Source: Acetobacter okinawensis JCM 25146
Lineage (GTDB): Bacteria; Pseudomonadota; Alphaproteobacteria; Acetobacterales; Acetobacteraceae
NCBI RefSeq assembly: GCF_000613865.1
Contig: NZ_BAJU01000014.1
Location: 1-53,318 of the forward strand
Direction: 5' to 3'
DNA length: 53,318 nucleotides
Each line of letters opens with the position of its first letter. Position 1 is the first letter of the stretch. The position numbers were made by a program, and so were the translations under genes. Positions 46,891 through 53,318 of this stretch are shown here, in pieces. A model generated the notes under the pieces. The model did not search any database. It worked only from the letters and a program-made list of their open reading frames with translations, and had not been told where the DNA came from.

Positions 46891-47620
46891 GTTGTGGGTT
46901 GCTCTGCTGTATGGATGGCGTTCAACTGGGCGGCAAACAGTTCCCCTGCACCTTGGCGGGCAAGGGAGAACAGGGTGTTAAAGGCGTCCTCGGCAAAGGG
47001 GGTTCCTTCTGCCGTGGCCTGAATTTCCACAATACGGTGGTCGGCGCTGAGCACAAAATTGGTGTCGGCCAGTGCTGTGCTGTCTTCGGCATAATCAAGG
47101 TCCAGCACGGCTCCAGCACTGGTCAACCCGCAGGAGACAGCGGCAACCTGCCCGCTCAGCGGCATGCGCGGGAGCACACGGTTGGCCACCAGCTTGCCAA
47201 GGGCCAGACGTAGCGCCACCCATGCGCCGGTAATGGAGGCGCAGCGCGTGCCACCATCGGCGTTGAGCACGTCGCAATCCAGTGTAATGCAAAGCTCGCC
47301 CATGGCCTTCAGGTCAGTTACGGCGCGGAGCGAGCGACCGATCAGGCGCTGGATTTCCTGCGTGCGGCCGGACTGTTTGCCTTTTGCGGCCTCGCGGTTG
47401 CCACGGGCATGGGTGGCGCGGGGCAGCATACCGTATTCCGCCGTAACCCACCCGCTCCCCTTGCCGCGTAGGAAGGGGGGCACGCGATTTTCCACGCTGG
47501 CGGTGCACAGGACCTCCGTATTGCCAATGCGGATAAGGCTGAGCCTTCCGCATGGCGGGAAAAACCGGTCTCGATAACAATGGGGCGCATCTGCCCGGCC
47601 TGTCGGCCTGATGGACGCAT
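46887..47620 (-). CDS. rph: ribonuclease PH (frameshifted)
   Basis: A phosphorolytic 3'-5' exoribonuclease that trims tRNA 3' ends. It begins at the ATG at 47618-47620 ([20 protein letters not shown]). One base is missing near 47540 (normal reading [27 protein letters not shown]). Then the standard blocks [59 protein letters not shown] and [19 protein letters not shown] follow. Repaired length is about 244 residues. It is divergent from hrcA, a conserved arrangement. Confidence 0.92.
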
Positions 47621-47746
47621 GGCGGCGGCTCCTGACAAAACAATGACAAAGGGTTGTGCCTGCACATAAAATGCTTTTGGCAGGAGTAAAACCGGCAATA
47701 AGCCATTATAATCACGCATCAGACCGCACAAAGGAGCCTGATAGCC

Positions 47747-48819
47747 ATGAAGCGTGGCCTGTTGCCAGCCCAAGCGATGCTACCCCCCGAACTGGATGGG
47801 CGCTCTGCGAACATCCTGCGCGAGATTGTGGAGGAATACATGGCCAGTGGCGAGCCGGTGGGCTCGCGCACCCTCTCACGCAGGCTGGGGCAGCCGCTCT
47901 CTCCGGCGACCATACGCAATGTCATGGTGTCCCTGACCGAGGCGGGCCTTCTGTTTTCCCCCCATACATCGGCAGGCCGCCTGCCGACCGAAAAAGGGTT
48001 GCGCCTGTTTGTGGATGGGCTGCTCCAGTTCGGTGCGCTGTCTGAGGATGAGCAGAAGGTCATTGGTCATTCGCTGGAAGCGCGCGGGCGCTCCTTGCAG
48101 GATACGCTGACCGAAGCCTCCTCCTACTGGCCGGGATGTCCGATGCCGCCGGGCTGGTGGTGGCCCCCAAAGGGGAAGGTGGGATCAAGCACATAGAATT
48201 CGTGGCGCTGGGCGGTCATCGTGCGCTGGTTGTGCTGGTTGGGGCGGATGGGCATGTGGAAAACCGGGTGATCGAAATTCCATCCGGCACTCCCCCGTCT
48301 GCATTGGTGGAGGCAGCCAATTACCTGAATGCCCGTGCCATGGGGGCCTCCCTGCCCGACCTGCGCCAGCGTGTGGGGGCGGAAATGGGTGAGAACCGCA
48401 CGGTCCTGAACAGCCTGACCGCCGAGGTGGTGGAGAGCGGTCTGGCCATCTGGAACACGGAGCGCGGAGAGAGTGGTGGCACGTTGATCGTGCGTGGCCA
48501 GTCGCGCCTGCTGGCCGATGTGGACGGGCAGGAACGTCTGGTAGCCATACAGACCCTGTTTGACCGGCTGGAAGCGCAGGAGACCATGCTGCGCCTGCTG
48601 GAGCTGGTTGAAAGTTCGGAGGGTGTGCGTATTTTTATCGGGGCCGAAAGCGGGCTGTTTGGGGCCACGGGCATGTCCGTTGTCATGGCCCCCGCCCGCA
48701 ATGAGGCCAACAGGATTGTCGGGGCCATTGGTGTTATTGGTCCAACACGCATCAATTACGGGCGTGTTGTGCCGGTGGTGGACTATACGGCCCGTATTCT
48801 GGGCGAACTGCTGGGTTAG
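47747..48819 (+). CDS. hrcA: heat-inducible transcription repressor HrcA (frameshifted)
   Basis: A repressor of groE-type heat-shock operons through CIRCE elements. The ATG at 47747 follows AAGGAG by 10 bases. The winged helix ([46 protein letters not shown]) and [20 protein letters not shown] are diagnostic. One base is missing near 48126 (reading [19 protein letters not shown]). The C-terminal GAF-like part ends [16 protein letters not shown]. About 357 residues. In many alphaproteobacteria grpE follows; here a penicillin-binding protein does. I saw no CIRCE element within the window. Confidence 0.92.
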
Positions 48820-48825
48820 CCAGAC

Positions 48826-48927
48826 ATGCAGATGTTGGGACAGAAGTCGGAATTCCGCCACGATTATGCACACAATGACGATGGTAAGGAGACGACAGGA
48901 TATGGGAATGGTAAAGGACCGGTATGA
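48826..48927 (+). CDS. possible 33-codon upstream ORF overlapping the PBP start
   Basis: An ATG at 48826 opens a 33-codon frame with a hydrophilic product (MQMLGQKSEFRHDYAHNDDG…) whose TGA (48925-48927) overlaps the ATG of the penicillin-binding protein (ATGA). The overlap suggests coupling, but no ribosome-binding site or homologue supports it and it may be chance. Confidence 0.2.
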   Translation: MQMLGQKSEFRHDYAHNDDGKETTGYGNGKGPV

Positions 48928-51653
48928 CAAGCACTCCGCCTTCTGGTGACCCGGATTCCTCCCCCCGGCATGGCCGGGACAACGCACGGTCCTTTTTGTT
49001 GAGCCGGCCCCGCTTCCGCCAGTGGCGCATGCTGCTTGGCACGGCTGCGGCCGTGCTACTTGTGGGCAGTGCCGGTGGGGCTGTGGTGGTGTGGTCGCAA
49101 TACCAGAGTATTGTGGCCGATCTGCCAACGGTGGATGGCCTGCGCTCTTACCAGCCGCCGGTCATGAGTCGACTATACGCAGCAGATGACCAGCTTGTGG
49201 CCGAACTGGCGGATGAGCGGCGGGTGTTTGTACCCTCCAACGCCATTCCCGATCGGGTAAAAAGCGCGTTTATCGCCGCGGAGGACCAGAAGTTCTGGAC
49301 CCATAAGGGTGTGGACCCTGCCGCCATTATCCGCGCGGGGCTGACCGACCTGACGCGTGGCAAGGGCCGCAGGCCCATTGGCGCTTCCACCATTACCCAG
49401 CAGGTTGCTCGCGTTATGCTGCTGGGTAGCAATGCTGTTTCTTTCAAACGCAAGGCCAAGGAAGCATTTCTGGCCATGCGCATAGAGCAGGTGCTGCCCA
49501 AGGAAAAAATTCTCGAAATCTATCTGAACGAAATTTATCTGGGCAACGGTGCTTACGGCATTGGCGCCGCGGCACAGACGTATTTCAACAAACCTCTGGA
49601 CCAGCTTGATAATGCGGAGGCTGCTTTTCTGGCCGCCCTGCCCAAGTCCCCCACCAATTATAACCCTGCCCGTTTCCCCGATGCCGCACGCGGCCGGCGT
49701 AACTGGGTGCTGGAGCGCATGGCCGATATTGGGGCCATTACACAGGCCGATGCACGGCTGGCTGAGGCCGAGGCCCTTGTCACCACCAGTTTTTCCCGCC
49801 CCGGTCCTGCTCCCGGCTCGGAATGGTTTGCCGAGGAAGTGCGGCGTGAACTGCTGGAAAAATATGGTCAGGACACGACCATGCAGGGCGGGCTGGATGT
49901 GCATACCAGTCTGGACCTGCCTCTCCAGCGTGCGGCCCAGACCATTTTGCAGCAGGGTCTTATGGCGTATGACCGCCAGCACCGTGGCTGGCATGGCCCG
50001 GTCACGCACCTGTCCACCCCCATCCCTCTGACACAGGAGGAGTGGGTGCGCGCCCTGCGCACGGTCAGTGCGCCTGCGGGCATGCTGGACCAGTGGCGTC
50101 TGGCTATTGTGCTTGATGGCAATAAGGGGCAGGTCGGCTGGCTGGAAGGGAGCGTGGTCCGCCGCAACGCCATGCAGGGGGGAGAGCCGCATACAGGGCA
50201 GATCCAGCCCAAGGATATGTCATGGGTCCGCCGCTCACGGCCTTTGCGCACGGGTGATATTGTCATGGTGGAACCCCAGACCGGGCAGTCCACTGTTGCT
50301 CTGATGCAGATCCCGGTGGTCGAAGGGGCCATTGTGACCATGAATGCCCGCACGGGGCGAGTGCTTGCTCTGGTCGGGGGCTGGTCTTTTCAGGCGTCGC
50401 AGTTTGACCGGGCGACACAGGCCCTGCGCCAGCCGGGGTCGTCTTTTAAGCCATTTGTTTATCTACAGGCTATGGAACAGGGCATATCGCCCTCGCAGGA
50501 GTTTGACGACTCGCCCGTGTCCTATGGCACATGGCATCCCAATAACTACGAAAAAGACTTCTGGGGTCCCACGTCCCTGCATGACGCACTGCGGGAGTCG
50601 CGCAACCTTGTCACCATCCGTCTGGCTGCTCATCTGGGTATGAACACGGTAGCCGATACGGCGATCAAGCTGGGGTTGGTGGAAAGCATGCCCCACGTGC
50701 TGCCTGCCGCACTGGGAGCTGTGGAGACAACAGTCCTTAAGGAGGCAGGTGCCTATGCGGCCCTTGCTGCCGGAGGGCGCAGGATTACCCCCACCCTGAT
50801 TGACGATGTGCAGGACCGGGACGGCCACGTGATCTGGCGGCCCACAACAGGGCTCTCTTTGGCATCTGCTGCATCTCTGTCCAATGCGGCAGGGTCCGCT
50901 ACTGCATCGGTCGGGGTGGACGCAGTACATCCTGACGCCCCAACAGGGCTGACCAGCGCGGCAACGCCGCCCACAGCAGCGTCATCCGCCCAGCCCGCCG
51001 TTGTGGTGCTAACGCCCGATGACCTGCCCGCTTTGCGCGATGACCGGCCTGTTGCCGCATCCGAGCAGAGTGCGTTCCAGATCACGACCATGCTGCAAGA
51101 TGTTATCCGTCGCGGCACGGGTGTGCGTGCGGGTGAGGGCATAGACGTGCCCGTAGCGGGCAAGACCGGCACCAGCCAGAATTTTAACGATGCATGGTTC
51201 GCAGGGTACACGCCAGAGCTGGTCACGGTCGTCTGGGTCGGGTTTGATACACCCCAGTCCCTTGGACGGAACGAGACAGGGGGCGCAATTGCAGGCCCGC
51301 TGTGGAACAAGGTGATGAAGGCAGCACTCAAGGACCAGCCAAAGCTGGACTTTGCCGCCCCCGATGGCATCATGCTGGTCAGTTACGATACAGGGCGTGG
51401 CGTGGCGATAGACGCGTTCAAGGACGGCCAGCTCCCCGGTGTCAGTGCTAATCTGCTGAGCAATGTGGACGCCCAGCAGCTCAGTGCCGCCGACACAGGG
51501 GCCGAAAACATGCCGGATTCGGAAAGTGATATGGCAGCCAGCACCAATGGTGCCACGCCACCCGGTGGTGCTGGAGCCAGCCCGGCGGGTGGGGGCAGTG
51601 CTCCTGCTCCCGCACCTTCTGGGGGTGACATTGGCATGGGCGGCCTTTATTGA
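48924..51653 (+). CDS. mrcA: bifunctional class A penicillin-binding protein, PBP1a type
   Basis: 909 residues, intact. A cytoplasmic N-terminus of about 35 residues, one membrane helix (38-57), then the GT51 glycosyltransferase with Glu120 in AAEDQKFWTHKG and GASTITQQVARVML, KEAFLAMRIEQVLPKEKILEIYLNEIYLG. The transpeptidase has the nucleophile Ser at about 505 (PGSSFKPFVY, SxxK), SRNL (SxN) and KTGTSQNFNDAWFAG at about 747. Between about 655 and 700 lies an Ala/Thr/Pro-rich insert (TAASSAQPAV region), and the C-terminus is a Gly/Pro/Ala-rich low-complexity tail. It polymerises and cross-links peptidoglycan. prfB follows after 59 bases. Confidence 0.93.
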   Translation: MTSTPPSGDPDSSPRHGRDNARSFLLSRPRFRQWRMLLGTAAAVLLVGSAGGAVVVWSQYQSIVADLPTVDGLRSYQPPVMSRLYAADDQLVAELADERRVFVPSNAIPDRVKSAFIAAEDQKFWTHKGVDPAAIIRAGLTDLTRGKGRRPIGASTITQQVARVMLLGSNAVSFKRKAKEAFLAMRIEQVLPKEKILEIYLNEIYLGNGAYGIGAAAQTYFNKPLDQLDNAEAAFLAALPKSPTNYNPARFPDAARGRRNWVLERMADIGAITQADARLAEAEALVTTSFSRPGPAPGSEWFAEEVRRELLEKYGQDTTMQGGLDVHTSLDLPLQRAAQTILQQGLMAYDRQHRGWHGPVTHLSTPIPLTQEEWVRALRTVSAPAGMLDQWRLAIVLDGNKGQVGWLEGSVVRRNAMQGGEPHTGQIQPKDMSWVRRSRPLRTGDIVMVEPQTGQSTVALMQIPVVEGAIVTMNARTGRVLALVGGWSFQASQFDRATQALRQPGSSFKPFVYLQAMEQGISPSQEFDDSPVSYGTWHPNNYEKDFWGPTSLHDALRESRNLVTIRLAAHLGMNTVADTAIKLGLVESMPHVLPAALGAVETTVLKEAGAYAALAAGGRRITPTLIDDVQDRDGHVIWRPTTGLSLASAASLSNAAGSATASVGVDAVHPDAPTGLTSAATPPTAASSAQPAVVVLTPDDLPALRDDRPVAASEQSAFQITTMLQDVIRRGTGVRAGEGIDVPVAGKTGTSQNFNDAWFAGYTPELVTVVWVGFDTPQSLGRNETGGAIAGPLWNKVMKAALKDQPKLDFAAPDGIMLVSYDTGRGVAIDAFKDGQLPGVSANLLSNVDAQQLSAADTGAENMPDSESDMAASTNGATPPGGAGASPAGGGSAPAPAPSGGDIGMGGLY

Positions 51654-51712
51654 GGGCCGCACAGAACACAATCAGACGATAATGTCTGGCAGGTAAATGG
51701 AGAACAGGCCCG

Positions 51713-52844
51713 ATGTCCGCCGAGACAGAAGCCCTTAATGAACAGATCAAGCAGTCCGTAGCGCTGCTGAGGAGGCATCTTTAACTGGGATGTCGCAGAA
51801 GCCCGCCTTGCGGAACTGAACAACCAGGCAGAAGACCCAGACCTGTGGAACAACCCTGAAGCTGCGCAGAAAATGATGCGCGAGCGTACGCTTCTGGCCA
51901 ACCAGATTGAGGGCGTGCAGGCGTTGGAAACCAACGTAAGCGATACGTCTGAACTGATTGAGATGGCCGAAGCCGAAGGCGACGCCGATCTGGTGGCCGA
52001 GGGCATGGCCAGCCTGCGCGCTCTGGCAGAGGAAGCCAAACGGCGTGAGATTGAAAGCCTGCTCTCCGGGGAGGCGGACAGCAACGACTGTTACCTGGAA
52101 GTCAACGCAGGGGCAGGTGGCACGGAGGCGCAAGACTGGGCCGAAATGATGCTGCGCATGTACACCCGCTGGGCAGAGGCGCATAATTATAAGGTGACGC
52201 TGATTGAAAGCTCGGAAGGGGAACAGGCCGGGCTTAAATCCGCGACCATTCTGGTCTCCGGCCCCAATGCTTATGGCTGGCTGAAAACCGAGGCAGGCGT
52301 GCACCGCCTTGTCCGCATCTCTCCCTTTGATGCGGCAGCCCGGCGGCAGACATCCTTTGCATCGGTCTGGGTTTATCCGGTGATTGATGATTCAATTGAA
52401 ATTGAAATCAATGATGCTGACCTGAAGGTGGACACATTCCGGGCCTCTGGCGCGGGTGGGCAGCACGTTAACAAAACGGATTCCGCTATCCGTATTACCC
52501 ATATTCCCACCGGCATTGTGGTGGCGTGCCAGACGGACCGCTCGCAGCACAGGAACCGTGCTACGGCCATGCAGATGCTGCGTGCGCGTATGTACGAGGC
52601 CGAGTTGCAGCGGCGCGAGGCCGCCGCTGCCGAGGCCGAGGCGGCCAAGACCGATATTGGCTGGGGGCATCAGATCCGCTCGTATGTTCTGGCCCCTTAT
52701 CAGATGGTCAAGGACCTGCGCACCAGTGTTGAAACCGGTAACCCTGATGCCGTGCTGGATGGGGAGCTGGATGCGTTCATGGCTGCGGCTTTGGCCATGC
52801 GTGTTGGTGCCACCCGTTCGGAAGCCAGTGCGACCGCGCAGTAA
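51713..52844 (+). CDS. prfB: peptide chain release factor 2 PrfB (+1 shift at codon 24)
   Basis: RF2 recognises UGA and UAA. From the ATG at 51713 codon 24 is TAA (51782-51784); the rest of the protein ([13 protein letters not shown]…) is in the +1 frame to 52844. It has the SPF stop-recognition tripeptide ([15 protein letters not shown]) and the GGQ motif ([16 protein letters not shown]), and total length is about 376. The site AGG AGG CAT CTT TAA C mirrors the E. coli autoregulatory frameshift (Shine-Dalgarno-like run, CTT, stop, C) but with TAA rather than TGA. Deleting one T of the TTT run gives an uninterrupted LLRRHLNWD, the form many alphaproteobacteria have, so a read error is the simpler explanation. 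Confidence 0.9.
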
Positions 52845-52890
52845 TGGCATGTTAGAGCGCTGCGCCAGCTATGGGCGGGCGAGAGGAAAA

Positions 52891-52920
52891 GGCGGGCTTC
52901 AGGCCCGCCTTTTTTCTTTT
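52891..52920 (+). terminator. terminator of prfB
   Basis: The stem GGCGGGC (52891-52897)/GCCCGCC (52903-52909) with loop TTCAG, then T6CT4. Confidence 0.93.
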
Positions 52921-53142
52921 GTGCAAGGGGGTTAGGTTCCTAAAGTTTATATGCAAACTTTTCTCAGATAAGTCGCTTGACATCTGCCGTGCCAGATTGC
53001 CCAATCAACACAATAGATAACAAGACAGACCGTCAGGGCTGCCATTCTGGTTGCCGGGACCAGATGTGATTTGAGTGTTTTCATAACTGGAAAAGGAACA
53101 GAGCCTGTCTGTTCTGGCAGTTTGAAGGGAGGAAGGGCCAAA

Positions 53143-53318
53143 ATGAGTAACCCTGAGCAGCAGCCAGGTTCGGCAAACTATGTCTTTCGGGCAAGTGCTG
53201 CTGTCGGTGTGATTGTATTCCTGCTCGTGCTTTTACTGCACGTGCTGGGCATATGGGGTCTGATTTCTGGGATGGGGAAGGGTGAGAGCGCGCCGCCCCG
53301 CCAAGCCACCATCAGACG
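53143..53318 (+). CDS. start of an unidentified membrane protein (partial)
   Basis: The ATG at 53143 follows GGGAGGAAGG at about 8 bases. The 58 codons before the window ends give a polar N-terminus (MSNPEQQPGSANYVFR), one hydrophobic helix of about 25 residues (VGVIVFLLVLLLHVLGIWGL) and a polar Gly/Arg-containing start of the next region. The rest is outside the window, so family and function are unknown; a single-anchored envelope protein is likely. Confidence 0.6.
   Translation, partial: MSNPEQQPGSANYVFRASAAVGVIVFLLVLLLHVLGIWGLISGMGKGESAPPRQATIR

Noticed and set aside
52947..53141. Short minus-strand frame with a hydrophobic segment after prfB
   Set aside because: No ribosome-binding site, no conserved features, and it lies in the probable promoter region of the next gene.
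1..53318. CRISPR array, insertion sequence, prophage or toxin-antitoxin module
   Set aside because: Looked for regular repeats, transposase or integrase motifs and paired small genes; none were seen.

Overview
The window reads as a chromosomal segment of an alphaproteobacterium, most likely an acetic acid bacterium (Acetobacteraceae, probably Acetobacter). Evidence: GC-rich housekeeping DNA; a C4-type 5-aminolevulinate synthase; a membrane transhydrogenase operon that also carries an alcohol and an aldehyde dehydrogenase; a complete sdhCDAB set, which argues against Gluconobacter; the alphaproteobacterial FYDLN zinc/acidic protein next to aroA-cmk-rpsA; and ffs-dnaX-ybaB-recR. I saw no insertion sequence, integrase, prophage module or CRISPR array. 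The species is not identified by sequence search.

Layout. 1-4.1 kb: 3' end of tsaB and rimI, facing purD; purD is divergent from xseA, followed by a small lipoprotein. 4.2-5.5 kb: tRNA-Leu(CAA) and serC. 5.7-11.1 kb, minus strand: pntA1-pntA2-pntB-adh-aldehyde dehydrogenase, a nicotinamide redox operon. 11.5-17.2 kb: asd, sdhCDAB and a CX5R phosphatase. 17.4-21.7 kb, minus strand: a transketolase-like gene, gap and pgk. 21.9-23.8 kb: a lipoprotein and hemA. 23.9-26.2 kb, minus strand: an AT-rich CBS-chemoreceptor gene and a DsbA-type thiol oxidoreductase. 26.4-29.6 kb: a GGT-like lipoprotein, recA with a promoter carrying a palindromic operator candidate, and a GNAT gene. 29.7-33.8 kb: a ModE-like regulator and opgG-opgH (periplasmic glucans). 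33.9-36.8 kb, minus strand: a secreted cysteine protein, a NagP-like transporter and nagA. 36.9-41.5 kb: 4.5S RNA, dnaX, ybaB, recR, a FolM-like SDR and folB. 41.6-46.2 kb: the FYDLN gene (minus), aroA, cmk, rpsA. 46.3-52.8 kb: rdgB/rph (minus), hrcA, a class A PBP and prfB. The last 176 bases begin an unidentified membrane protein.

The most important property of this sequence is that about 20 genes, nearly all universally required (purD, xseA, serC, pntB, pntA2, asd, sdhA, sdhB, hemA, dnaX, aroA, cmk, rph, hrcA and others), are each broken by one to three single-base indels, while both halves align in full to their family. This looks like uncorrected indel error in the read or assembly, not gene decay. 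I annotate these as whole genes and give the break point for each.

I did not find a clear new multi-gene system. The best biological leads are: a transketolase homologue with an eroded active site in the gap-pgk operon; a GGT-family lipoprotein that has lost the Thr nucleophile and substrate motifs; a soluble CBS-domain chemoreceptor in an AT-rich island; the recA operator/promoter; and a prfB site that mimics the RF2 frameshift signal but with UAA, for which a read error is the likelier explanation.
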